NCBI GenBank assembly: GCA_035347995.1
Contig: DAOPQD010000002.1
Location: forward strand, 23,015-87,014
DNA from: JAAZNO01 sp012798275
GTDB lineage: Bacteria > Chloroflexota > Anaerolineae > B4-G1 > SLSP01
Direction of reading: 5' to 3'
Length of the DNA: 64,000 bases
The translations under genes and the position numbers were made by a program. Each line of letters begins with the position of its first letter. The first letter of the stretch is position 1. Below are positions 9,431 to 17,227 of the stretch, in pieces. The notes beneath the pieces were generated by a model. It was not told where the DNA came from and searched no databases. It worked only from the letters and a program-made list of their open reading frames with translations.

Positions 9431-10527
9431 TGCACATCCTCAACGTCGTCGGCGCGCGCCCCAATCTCATGAAAATCGCGCCTTTAATCGAAGCCATGCG
9501 CAAACAACCCCGCATCCACCAACAACTGCTCCACACCGGGCAACATTACGATGACAAAATGTCGCAAATCTTCTTTGACGAGTTGAGCCTCCCGCGCCCC
9601 GATATTTACCTGGGCATCGGCTCCGGCTCCCATGCGGAACAAACCGCCCGTGTGATGCTGGCCTTCGAGAAAATTCTGCTGGATGATCGTCCCGACGTCG
9701 TTGTCGTCGTAGGCGATGTCAATTCAACGCTGGCTTGTGCCATCACCGCAGCCAAACTATGGATTCCCGTCGCGCATGTTGAGGCCGGATTGCGCAGTTT
9801 TGACCGACAAATGCCTGAGGAGATTAACCGTATCGTCACCGACGCACTCTCCGACTACCTTTTCACCACGTCACGCGACGCCAACGAGAACCTCCAACGC
9901 GAAAATATCCCCCAGGAAAAGATTTTCTTCGTGGGCAATGTAATGATTGATACCCTGCTCAAGCACCGCGACAAAGCCCGACTCTTGCACACCCCTGCGC
10001 ATTTCGGCCTGGATGCAGGCCACTACGCCCTACTCACCCTGCATCGCCCCTCCAACGTGGATGATCCAGTAGTTCTCTCTGGTTTGCTGGATGCCCTTAT
10101 AGAAATTCAGCAAACATTACCCATCCTCTTCCCCATTCATCCTCGCACACGACAACGTTTGCAAGAGTTTGGCTTCTCAGAACGGCTGGCATCTGCACCA
10201 GCACTCCACTTGGTGGAACCACTGGGCTACCTCGAATTTCTTGATCTGATGATGCACGCCCGCTTGGTATTCACAGATTCCGGTGGCGTCCAGGAGGAAA
10301 CGACCATCCTGGGAGTCCCCTGCTTGACCCTGCGTGAGAACACCGAGCGCCCCATTACCATCACCGAGGGCACCAACGTCTTGGTCGGTTCCGACCCAGC
10401 GCGCCTTCTGCATGAGACGCGAATGGTACTCGAAACCGGCGGCAAAGCAGGGCGGACGCCGGAACTATGGGATGGGCACGCCGCAGAACGGATCGTGCAA
10501 ATACTCCAGGAGCAACTGACATGCTAA
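9430..10527 (+). CDS. wecB: UDP-N-acetylglucosamine 2-epimerase (non-hydrolysing), copy 1
   Basis: A 365-residue enzyme interconverting UDP-GlcNAc and UDP-ManNAc. It shows the family segments VVGARPNLMKIAP at the N-terminus, HTGQHYDDKMS, VVVVGDVNSTLA, HVEAGLRSFDRQMPEEINR, TLHRPSNVD, FPIHPRTRQR and FTDSGGVQEE, with the last holding residues that contact UDP. ATG 9430 follows AAGGAGATAACATA and overlaps the previous stop codon by one base; the frame upstream is a shadow of the previous gene. With the dehydrogenase at 1456 it makes a complete UDP-ManNAcA route. A second paralogue overlaps its 3' end. Confidence 0.93.
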   Translation: MHILNVVGARPNLMKIAPLIEAMRKQPRIHQQLLHTGQHYDDKMSQIFFDELSLPRPDIYLGIGSGSHAEQTARVMLAFEKILLDDRPDVVVVVGDVNSTLACAITAAKLWIPVAHVEAGLRSFDRQMPEEINRIVTDALSDYLFTTSRDANENLQRENIPQEKIFFVGNVMIDTLLKHRDKARLLHTPAHFGLDAGHYALLTLHRPSNVDDPVVLSGLLDALIEIQQTLPILFPIHPRTRQRLQEFGFSERLASAPALHLVEPLGYLEFLDLMMHARLVFTDSGGVQEETTILGVPCLTLRENTERPITITEGTNVLVGSDPARLLHETRMVLETGGKAGRTPELWDGHAAERIVQILQEQLTC

Positions 10528-11591
10528 CCATCCTCACCATCGTCGGCGCGCGCCCGCAATTCATCAAAGCCGCGCCCGTGAGCCGCGCCCTGCGCCGCAC
10601 CGCCCGCGAGCTCCTCGTCCACACGGGCCAGCACTACGATTACGGCATGTCCGCCGTCTTTTTCGAGGAGCTCGCGCTCCCCGAACCCGACTACAACCTC
10701 GGCATCGGCTCTGGCTCACACGGCAAACAAACTGGCGAGATGCTCATTGCCATCGAAGAAGTGCTGCTCAGCGAGCGCCCGGACCGGGTGCTGGTCTATG
10801 GCGACACCAACTCCACGCTCGCGGGGGCGCTCGCGGCGGTGAAACTCCACATCCCCGTGGCGCACGTTGAAGCGGGCCTGCGCAGCTTCAACCGCGCCAT
10901 GCCCGAAGAGCACAACCGTGTCCTCACCGATCACGCCGCCGACCTGCTCTTCTGCCCCACCCGGCACGCCGTGGACCTGCTCGCGCGCGAGGGGATCACA
11001 CGCGGCGTCCATCTCACCGGTGACGTGATGCTGGACGCCTTCCTCTACAACACCGCCCTGGCCGAACAGCGCTCTACCATCCTGGACGCCCTGGGCCTGC
11101 AACCGCAAACGTATTATCTGGCCACCCTCCATCGCCCCGCCAACACCGATGATCCGGCGCAGCTGCAAACCCTGCTCGACACGCTGGCAGAACTCCCCTT
11201 GCCCGTGGTCTTGCCCCTGCACCCCCGCACCCGGCAGCGGATCGAGCTCCATGCGCTTGCTCCAAAATCCAAAATCCAAAACCTGAAAATCATCCCCCCG
11301 GTGGGCTATCTCGACATGCTCCTGCTCGAACGCCGCGCCCAACTCATTCTCACCGATTCCGGGGGCGTGCAGAAAGAGGCCTACATGGCCGGCGTCCCCT
11401 GCGTCACTTTGCGGGATGAGACCGAGTGGGTGGAAACGCTCGATGCGGGATGGAACATCCTCGTGGGCGCCGACCCCGACCGCATCCGCGCCGCCGTGCG
11501 CGACTTCACACCGCCTGCCGAACATCCGCCCCTGTACGGCGACGGTCACGCCGCCGACCGCATCGTGGAAATTCTCATGGCTCGCGGATAA
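10521..11591 (+). CDS. UDP-N-acetylglucosamine 2-epimerase family, copy 2
   Basis: A 356-residue paralogue of the preceding gene with the same family segments (TIVGARPQFIKAAP, HTGQHYDYGMS, HVEAGLRSFNRAMPEEHNR, TLHRPANTDD, LTDSGGVQKEAYMAGVPC). It overlaps copy 1 by seven bases, with AGGAG nine bases before ATG 10521. It is richer in GC and C-rich at third positions compared with copy 1, so it is not a recent tandem duplicate. The two may act on different substrates, for example plain UDP-GlcNAc and a diacetamido-uronate derivative as in WbpI-type enzymes, but that is a guess. A stretch near 11261-11290 encoding APKSKIQNLKI looks like an inserted short AT-rich repeat. Confidence 0.9.
   Translation: MLTILTIVGARPQFIKAAPVSRALRRTARELLVHTGQHYDYGMSAVFFEELALPEPDYNLGIGSGSHGKQTGEMLIAIEEVLLSERPDRVLVYGDTNSTLAGALAAVKLHIPVAHVEAGLRSFNRAMPEEHNRVLTDHAADLLFCPTRHAVDLLAREGITRGVHLTGDVMLDAFLYNTALAEQRSTILDALGLQPQTYYLATLHRPANTDDPAQLQTLLDTLAELPLPVVLPLHPRTRQRIELHALAPKSKIQNLKIIPPVGYLDMLLLERRAQLILTDSGGVQKEAYMAGVPCVTLRDETEWVETLDAGWNILVGADPDRIRAAVRDFTPPAEHPPLYGDGHAADRIVEILMARG
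11261..11290 (+). repeat. AAAATCC heptamer repeat inserted in-frame in the epimerase gene
   Basis: The coding sequence suddenly becomes A-rich with repeated TCCAAAA units, encoding SKIQNLK, in the loop before the next core strand. The same word family occurs in-frame in the UbiD gene (24047-24120) and between eutC and eutL (48592-48620). Confidence 0.7.
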
Positions 11592-11633
11592 ATACAGATT
11601 TTTTTATTTGAAGAAAATCCGTGAGCCAACCTT

Positions 11634-12860
11634 ATGCGCATGCTCTACCTTTCCCAATACTTTCCGCCTGAAGTCGGCGCGACCCAGACCCGTGCTTACG
11701 AAATGGCCCAGGGCCTGCTCCGCGCCGGCCACCAGGTGACGATGCTCACCGAGGTGCCCAATCACCCCGAAGGCGTCATCCGCCCCGAGTACCGGGGGCG
11801 TCTGATCGCACGGGAATCCCTCGACGGCATTGACGTCATCCGCGTCTGGGTCAAGACCGCGCCGGCCAAGACCTTCAAAACCCGCATGACGTTCTATCTG
11901 AGCTACATGCTCAATGCCGTGCTGGCGGGACTGCTCCTGGCGCGCGGACGCTACGACGTCATCTACGCCACCTCGCCGCCGCTCTTCGTTGGAGGCGCGG
12001 CCCTGGCCCTGAGTCGCTTGCGCCGCACTCCCCTCGTCTTCGAGGTGCGCGACCTCTGGCCCGAATCCGCCGTGGCGTTGGGCGAGCTCCATAATCCGCG
12101 CTTCATCCGCTGGGCCACCGCCCTCGAAGAAGCCTGTTATCGTCGCGCGCGGCGCATCGTCGTCGTCACCGCAGGGATGCGCGCCCGGCTGATCGAACGC
12201 GGCATCCCCGCCGCCAAACTCGCCCTCATCCCCAACGGCGCGAACACCGAGCTCTTTCAGCCGCAGCCTCAAGCCGGGCAACAGATTCGCGCCGCGCTGG
12301 GACTGGAGGACAAATTCCTGATCGTGTACGCCGGCATACATGGCATCGCCCAGGGATTGGAGACGGCGCTGCTCGCCGCCGACCGCCTGCGCGCCGAACC
12401 CACCCTTCACTTCCTTTTCATCGGTGAAGGGCCGCGCAAGGCCGACCTGCTGGCGCTGAAGGCCCAGCTGCAGCTCCCCAACGTCACCCTGCTCGAAACC
12501 CAACCGCGCGAGGCGATCCCCGCGTACCTCTCGGCGGCGAATGTGGCGCTCGTCCCCCTGCGCCGTCTGGAGCTCTTCAAAGGGGCCCTTCCCTCCAAGC
12601 TCTTCGATGCGTGGGCCTGCGCCTGCCCGGTGCTGCTGAGCATTGAGGGCGAGGCGCGCGCCGTCCTGGAACAGGCCCGGGGAGGCGTCTACTTCCCGCC
12701 GGAGGATGCCGAAGCGCTGGCGGAGGCCATCAGGCAGCTGGCCAAGGATCCCGTCGCCTGCCGACGCCTCGGCGAAAACGGCCGGGCTTTTGTGGAAGCC
12801 CATTACTCCCGCCAGGCCCAGGCGCGGACTTTAGTCACATTGCTGGAAACGCTGGAATAA
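11634..12860 (+). CDS. Glycosyltransferase family 4, WbuB/WcaI-like
   Basis: A 408-residue GT-B enzyme beginning MRMLYLSQYFPPEVGATQTRAYE, with EVPNHPEGVIRPEYRG and FEVRDLWPESAVALG. This trio is characteristic of the WbuB/WcaI branch, which transfers amino-deoxy sugars in O-antigen and colanic acid assembly. The C-terminal donor domain carries LVPLRRLELFKGALPSKLFDAWACACPVLL. It starts 42 bases after the second epimerase and ends 50 bases before a toxin-antitoxin cassette. The relation to WbuB suggests an N-acetylated deoxy sugar donor, but donor specificity is inferred only from similarity of motifs. Confidence 0.85.
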   Translation: MRMLYLSQYFPPEVGATQTRAYEMAQGLLRAGHQVTMLTEVPNHPEGVIRPEYRGRLIARESLDGIDVIRVWVKTAPAKTFKTRMTFYLSYMLNAVLAGLLLARGRYDVIYATSPPLFVGGAALALSRLRRTPLVFEVRDLWPESAVALGELHNPRFIRWATALEEACYRRARRIVVVTAGMRARLIERGIPAAKLALIPNGANTELFQPQPQAGQQIRAALGLEDKFLIVYAGIHGIAQGLETALLAADRLRAEPTLHFLFIGEGPRKADLLALKAQLQLPNVTLLETQPREAIPAYLSAANVALVPLRRLELFKGALPSKLFDAWACACPVLLSIEGEARAVLEQARGGVYFPPEDAEALAEAIRQLAKDPVACRRLGENGRAFVEAHYSRQAQARTLVTLLETLE

Positions 12861-12873
12861 ATCCCCGAACTAT

Positions 12874-12890
12874 GTTATGATATCCATAAC
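12874..12890. promoter_or_regulatory. Inverted repeat, probable autoregulatory operator of vapBC
   Basis: A perfect inverted repeat gttatg-n5-cataac lies 20 bases before the antitoxin start and overlaps a possible -10 element (TATGAT, 12876-12881). Antitoxins of VapB type normally bind such palindromes in their own promoter. A GGAGG ribosome site follows at 12900-12904. Confidence 0.55.
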
Positions 12891-12910
12891 CAGCATATCG
12901 GAGGCAAACT

Positions 12911-13183
12911 ATGATTCAGGCACAGGTTGAACTGACCGAAGAACAAGTCCGCCGCCTGCAAGAAATCGCTGAACGTAACCATGTCCCTATCTCTGAAATG
13001 GTCCAACGCGCAGTGGAACACTGGTTGAAACTATATGGAGACATTCCAATCGAGGAACGTCAACGGCGAGCGTTAGCGGTGGTGGGACGTTTCCATGGCG
13101 GACAAGGCGACATAGCCAGGAATCACAATAATTACGTTGCCGAATCCATAAACGATTATGAACCCTCAGACAATCTTCCTTGA
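12911..13183 (+). CDS. VapB-like ribbon-helix-helix antitoxin
   Basis: A 90-residue protein. The first 50 residues (IQAQVELTEEQVRRLQEIAERN, then ISEMVQRAVEHWLKLYG) fit a CopG-like ribbon-helix-helix domain: one strand and two helices. The C-terminal tail is polar and less ordered, as expected for the part that wraps the toxin. A GGAGG ribosome site stands six bases ahead of ATG 12911. The gene overlaps the PIN-domain toxin by 26 bases, the classic arrangement of a vapBC pair. It lies between two glycosyltransferase genes and presumably represents an insertion in the polysaccharide locus. Confidence 0.8.
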   Translation: MIQAQVELTEEQVRRLQEIAERNHVPISEMVQRAVEHWLKLYGDIPIEERQRRALAVVGRFHGGQGDIARNHNNYVAESINDYEPSDNLP

Positions 13184-13577
13184 TACCTCTGGCATCCTCG
13201 CAGTATTAGATGCAGACGCCGATGAGTTTCCCGCCGCCTGTGAGACCTGGACATCGTGGGTATTGCAGGCGACACCTTTTGTTACCAGCAACTACGTCGT
13301 CGTCGAAACGCTCGCCGTCATTCAACGTCGTTATGGGATGACTGCAGTTCGCGCTCTGCACGACGAGCTCCTGCCCCTGGTTTACATTACATGGATTGAC
13401 GAAACTTTACACGAACAAGCTTTTCAGCAATTCCTGGTTGCTAACCGCCGTCAGCTCAGCCTCGTGGACTGCACCAGTTTCACCCTGATGCGCGCCCTGG
13501 GGCTGCGCAGCGTCTTCACCTTCGACCCGCACTTCGCCGAACAAGGCTTTACCTGTTATCCGGAACTGTCACCATGA
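13158..13577 (+). CDS. VapC-like PIN-domain ribonuclease toxin
   Basis: A 139-residue PIN domain. The acidic active-site residues can be placed: Asp9 in TIFLDTSG, Glu in NYVVVETLAVI (near 50), Asp in LSLVDCTSF (near 103) and Asp in VFTFDPHF (near 121). VapC toxins cleave tRNA or rRNA and are blocked by their cognate antitoxin. The start ATG 13158 lies inside the antitoxin gene. The stop overlaps the start of the next small gene (ATGA), which may therefore belong to the same transcript. Confidence 0.85.
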   Translation: MNPQTIFLDTSGILAVLDADADEFPAACETWTSWVLQATPFVTSNYVVVETLAVIQRRYGMTAVRALHDELLPLVYITWIDETLHEQAFQQFLVANRRQLSLVDCTSFTLMRALGLRSVFTFDPHFAEQGFTCYPELSP

Positions 13578-13831
13578 TGCCCTCGCCGCTGGCGATAGAC
13601 TTCCAACCTCTATGCGCCTTCCTGGCGACGCAAGACGAAGTGGTCGTGGCCTACCTTTTTGGTTCGGTGGCGCAAGGCCAGGCCCGTCCCGGCTCAGATG
13701 TAGACCTCGCGCTCTTGCTCTCTGCCAATCTGGAGCCCGACCTCCGTGCAGACCGTTCAAGGAAAGAGGGCTCAATGGACGCCGTGCTCCTGCAACGTCT
13801 GGAAGAACTGACCCGCGAGACTGAGGCCTGA
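13574..13831 (+). CDS. MNT-type nucleotidyltransferase domain, probably truncated
   Basis: An 85-residue protein with the minimal nucleotidyltransferase motif YLFGSVAQGQARPGSDVDLALL (residues about 27-48). Full-length MNT antitoxins usually have 100-150 residues with a third catalytic acidic residue on a later strand; here the protein changes abruptly after residue 60 to a charged helix and ends, so it looks like a deletion product. No HEPN-domain partner is next to it. It overlaps vapC by four bases and stops two bases before a glycosyltransferase. It could be a remnant of a HEPN-MNT module or a small stand-alone nucleotidyltransferase. Confidence 0.7.
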   Translation: MMPSPLAIDFQPLCAFLATQDEVVVAYLFGSVAQGQARPGSDVDLALLLSANLEPDLRADRSRKEGSMDAVLLQRLEELTRETEA

Positions 13832-13833
13832 GC

Positions 13834-14958
13834 GTGTCCTTCACCCTCGACGTTTCCGCCGCCGTGCATCACCGGGCAGGACTGGGCCGCTACGCCGAGA
13901 GCCTCACCCGCGCCCTCGCGGCTCTCGCGCCTGAGGAGCTCGCTCTCTTCTACAATGCGGAGCGTGGAATCAGCCCCCTCGCCGGACTGGAGCAGCTCCC
14001 CACTCACACCGTCGCGCTGGGCTACAAACCCTGGCGGATGCTGGTCTGGGCCGGACAGCTGGCGCGCCTTCCCTTCAACCGCCTCGTACCCGGCGCGACG
14101 CTCTTCCACGCGACCGAGCATCTGCTCCTGCCGCTGCGCGACATCCCCACCGTCCTCACCGTCCACGATCTCATCTTCCGCCATCTGCCGGAGCACCACA
14201 AGCGGCTCAACCGCTGGTATCTCAACGCCACGCTGCCGCTCTACTGTCGCCGCGCCACGCACCTCATCGCCGTCTCCGAGGCCACCCGCCAGGACGTAAT
14301 TGCCGCCTACGGCCTCCCGCCGGAGAAAATCACCGTCATCCACGAGGCCGCCGATCCGCAATTCCGGCCGCAGTCGCCAGAGCGCATCGCCGCCGCGCGC
14401 GCGCGCTATCAGCTGCCGGAAACCTACCTGCTCTACGTGGGGACCATCGAGCCGCGCAAGAATCTCACCCGCCTGCTCCATGCCTGGGAGCCGCTCTATC
14501 GCGCCGGGGAGGCGCCGCCGCTCGTCATCGTGGGGAAGCGCGGCTGGCTGGTCGAGGATTTCTACACCGCGCTGGAAGCTTCGCCGGCCCGCGAAGGGAT
14601 ACGCTTCACCGGCTACGTCGCCGATGAGGACCTGCCCGCGCTCTACGCTGGCGCGCGCGCCTTCACCTTCCTCAGCCTCTACGAAGGCTTTGGGCTTCCG
14701 CCGCTGGAGGCGATGGCCTGCGGCGCGCCGGTACTCTGCAGCGACACTTCCGCGCTGCCAGAGGTCGTCGGCGACGCCGCGCTGACCGTGTCGCCCACCA
14801 GCGTGGACGCGATCCGCGAGGGGCTACGACACTTGCTCACCGCCGCCGACCTGCGCGCCGACTTGCGGGAACGCGGTCTACACCGCGCGGCGGCGTTCTC
14901 CTGGGAGCGCGCCGCCGCCGAAACGTACCGCCTCTACCGTCGCCTGCTCGCCCCGTGA
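13834..14958 (+). CDS. Glycosyltransferase family 4
   Basis: A 374-residue GT-B enzyme starting with GTG 13834 (SFTLDVSAAVHHRAGLGRYAESL; the GxGRY loop is typical of GT4). Later segments are LTVHDLIFRHLPEHH, YLLYVGTIEPRKN and FLSLYEGFGLPPLEAMACGAPVLCSD, the standard E-x7-E donor-binding signature of mannosyl- or rhamnosyltransferase-like GT4 proteins. It begins two bases after the MNT gene and probably shares the transcript of the polysaccharide locus, of which it is the last member before genes on the opposite strand. Confidence 0.88.
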   Translation: MSFTLDVSAAVHHRAGLGRYAESLTRALAALAPEELALFYNAERGISPLAGLEQLPTHTVALGYKPWRMLVWAGQLARLPFNRLVPGATLFHATEHLLLPLRDIPTVLTVHDLIFRHLPEHHKRLNRWYLNATLPLYCRRATHLIAVSEATRQDVIAAYGLPPEKITVIHEAADPQFRPQSPERIAAARARYQLPETYLLYVGTIEPRKNLTRLLHAWEPLYRAGEAPPLVIVGKRGWLVEDFYTALEASPAREGIRFTGYVADEDLPALYAGARAFTFLSLYEGFGLPPLEAMACGAPVLCSDTSALPEVVGDAALTVSPTSVDAIREGLRHLLTAADLRADLRERGLHRAAAFSWERAAAETYRLYRRLLAP

Positions 14959-14963
14959 GGCGC

Positions 14964-15491
14964 CTATCCCTCGTCGAAGGGCGGCACGTCGAAATATTCG
15001 GGACTCGGCAACAACTCCATGCCGGGGAACACCCCCAACGTCACCGTAAACTCGCGCTCCGCGTCGCCCCGCAACGCGACCACCGTCACCTCATCGCCGG
15101 GCGCGTACTGCGCCACCATGACATCCAGGGGCTGCTCTTCGGTGACCGCCTGCCCATCGAATTCGATGATCACGTCGCCGCTCTCCAGGCCAGCGCGCTC
15201 CGCCGGGCTATCTATGACCACGTCGGTGACCAGCGCTCCCTCAGGCGTCATCTGAAAGTAGATGCCCAACCAGGGGCGTAAGGACTCCTCCGGCACATAC
15301 GGCTCCCACTCTGGCGGCGCGTGTCCGTCTTCAGGCCATGAATACGACCCCGTTTCTACACCTTGTCCCACCGCCAGTCCCATCACACTGCCCAAACAAA
15401 GCCCCATCAGACAACACATCCCACCCACTACCAACAACAGACAGACAAGTCCCACCCACTTCCAGGTACTGGTGCTATTTGTGCTGTTCAT
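14964..15491 (-). CDS. Membrane-anchored PDZ-domain protein
   Basis: A 175-residue protein with a single N-terminal hydrophobic segment (WVGLVCLLLVVGGMCCLMGLCLG, about residues 12-34) and a PDZ domain at about 75-155. LGIYFQMTPEGALVTDVVIDSPAERAGLESGDVIIEFDGQ is the carboxylate-binding loop and core of bacterial PDZ domains of the DegP/HtrA kind. No protease domain is present, so it is an adaptor or scaffold rather than a peptidase. It is the last gene of a minus-strand run and its stop lies five bases from the convergent glycosyltransferase stop. The peptide ligand is unknown. Confidence 0.8.
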   Translation of the reverse strand: MNSTNSTSTWKWVGLVCLLLVVGGMCCLMGLCLGSVMGLAVGQGVETGSYSWPEDGHAPPEWEPYVPEESLRPWLGIYFQMTPEGALVTDVVIDSPAERAGLESGDVIIEFDGQAVTEEQPLDVMVAQYAPGDEVTVVALRGDAEREFTVTLGVFPGMELLPSPEYFDVPPFDEG

Positions 15492-15495
15492 TGCC

Positions 15496-16524
15496 TCACT
15501 CCTGTGCTTGCTGATATACCCTTGAGAACTCTTCCAAATAACGCGCGGCGAGCTCCGGACTGTGGACGATCAACACGTTCTCGTCGTTACTCTCCGCCGC
15601 ACTGCGGGTAAAGTTATAGGAGCCAGTGATCACGACCGCCTCATCCACGATGATGACTTTGTGGTGCATGGTATACGGATTGCCATCGAGCCGCACATCC
15701 ACGCCGGCCTGACGCAACGCCTCATAATCCGCGCCGGTAGCGGTGATTTGCTCCTCTTCGACCACTCCCTGCACTAACAGCCCCGCTTGCTGCTTGCGGG
15801 AAAGCACGCCGGCAATGTCGTTGTCCGTGAAAGTGAACGCCATGAAGCGGATGCTAGACTGCGCCGCTTCGAGCGCCGCCACGATTTGCGGCTGCGGCTT
15901 GTCCTCCGGCGCGAAGTAGAGCTCCAGGACGCCATCGCTCAGCGGCAGCTGCGGATGGGGAGTGTTGGCCGGCGAATCCGGCCCGAAGAGCTGCTCCGTG
16001 AACATCTCCTCGAATTCGGTCGTGTAATCCTCCGCCGCCGCGGTCGAAGTGAGGATGACCACATTGTTGTCGTTGCGATACGTCTCGCTGTACGTGAAGT
16101 TCCACGAGCCGGTCCAGACCGTGCGTCCGTCAATCACGATAAACTTGTCGTGCATGAAGGGATCACGGCGCTCGATGACGACCGGCGCCCCCGCCTGCTG
16201 CAGCGCCACAGGACCGCGCTCGTTCCGATACGTCCCCTCGGTGACCAGGCGCACCTGCACGCCGCGTTCATGCGCCTGCACCAATGCCTCCGTCACCGAA
16301 GGCAGATCCAGCTCGTACATCGCCACGTCAATGCTGGTCTCGGCGGCTTCGATAGCGGCGACCAGCTCCGCCTCCAACGCCGCGCCATTCGCGCCGGATT
16401 GGGTGAACGCCACCGTGAGCGTCACCCCATCTTTGTCGGCAGGACCGGCGCCCGCCGGCAGCTCGCAGCCCGCCAGCAGCCCCAGCAACAGCACGCCCCC
16501 CACAATTTTCCTGAGCCCTCTCAT
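15496..16524 (-). CDS. Phospholipase D-like lipoprotein
   Basis: A 342-residue protein with a lipoprotein signal peptide ending in LLAGC at about residue 20, so it is probably anchored at the cell surface. Two PLD half-domains each carry an HxKx4D motif: MHDKFIVIDGRTVWTGSWNFT and MHHKVIIVDEAVVITGSYNFT, both followed by the S-x-N-F-T strand. The two motifs form one active site in PLD enzymes, which act on phosphodiester bonds of lipids or DNA. Proteins of this layout are often annotated as cardiolipin synthase-like or as nucleases; the substrate is undetermined. It starts four bases upstream of the PDZ gene and has a GAGGAAAGC ribosome site. Confidence 0.87.
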   Translation of the reverse strand: MRGLRKIVGGVLLLGLLAGCELPAGAGPADKDGVTLTVAFTQSGANGAALEAELVAAIEAAETSIDVAMYELDLPSVTEALVQAHERGVQVRLVTEGTYRNERGPVALQQAGAPVVIERRDPFMHDKFIVIDGRTVWTGSWNFTYSETYRNDNNVVILTSTAAAEDYTTEFEEMFTEQLFGPDSPANTPHPQLPLSDGVLELYFAPEDKPQPQIVAALEAAQSSIRFMAFTFTDNDIAGVLSRKQQAGLLVQGVVEEEQITATGADYEALRQAGVDVRLDGNPYTMHHKVIIVDEAVVITGSYNFTRSAAESNDENVLIVHSPELAARYLEEFSRVYQQAQE

Positions 16525-16560
16525 GCTTTCCTCATCTTCCTCCCCCCGCGCCAGGCCGGC

Positions 16561-17148
16561 TCACGCGAGAGAGCGGCTGAACTGCTCCAGGAGCGCCGTC
16601 TGCGGCGGTGTAGGACGCACGAAGACCCGCCGCGCGCGGATCGCAGCCCACGCCTCATCGGGCCTCATCCCCCTGGAGACGAGGTACGCCGCCGCCACCA
16701 ACGGCGCGCGCCCCACCCCCGCCGCGCAATGGATGTAGACCCCGCGTCCCGCCGCAATCTGTGCCGTGATGAAGTCCACCCCGCGCTGCAGCTCCGCCAG
16801 CGAGGGCACGGCATCATCCACCGTCGGCAGCCAGAGATAATGCTCCGGCGCAATGCCCCGCGCGGCGTCGTCCGACTCAGCGCGCAGGTTGACCACGGCC
16901 CCGATGCCCCAGGCGCGCATACGGGACAAGCCCCGGCGCCGATGCTGCCCTCCCACGAACAGCAACGGCTGCACCTGGCTCACGGATTTGGGGGAAACGC
17001 CCTGCACCAGCGAGGCCAGCTTGTCCCACACCCACAGCCAGGTGGAAGAAAGCCCCTGTTCCCGCAAGCGCCGGACGATGATGTAGACCAGCTTCGCCGG
17101 GGGGAAAGCCGCCAACCGTTGATGCGTCGCAAAGACATCCTGTTCCAA
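16561..17148 (-). CDS. Dual-specificity/tyrosine phosphatase
   Basis: A 195-residue protein with the cysteine phosphatase loop HCAAGVGRAP (C-x5-R; near residue 142) and the upstream aspartate-containing region WLPTVDDAVP that can serve as general acid. This is the dual-specificity phosphatase fold. About 55 residues precede the domain and contain a basic amphipathic stretch, perhaps for membrane association. The start is a TTG at 17148 with AAGGCGG in front; a later start cannot be excluded. It could act on phosphoproteins, phosphoinositide-like lipids or polyphosphate. Its neighbours, a PLD lipoprotein and a HerA-type ATPase, do not fix the role. Confidence 0.8.
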   Translation of the reverse strand: MEQDVFATHQRLAAFPPAKLVYIIVRRLREQGLSSTWLWVWDKLASLVQGVSPKSVSQVQPLLFVGGQHRRRGLSRMRAWGIGAVVNLRAESDDAARGIAPEHYLWLPTVDDAVPSLAELQRGVDFITAQIAAGRGVYIHCAAGVGRAPLVAAAYLVSRGMRPDEAWAAIRARRVFVRPTPPQTALLEQFSRSLA

Positions 17149-17227
17149 TTTGGCCGCCTTGTGCTAATTTTTGACCGCCGAGAACGCAAAGTTTTGGATG
17201 TCCTGGCGTTCTTTGCAGGTAACGTTT

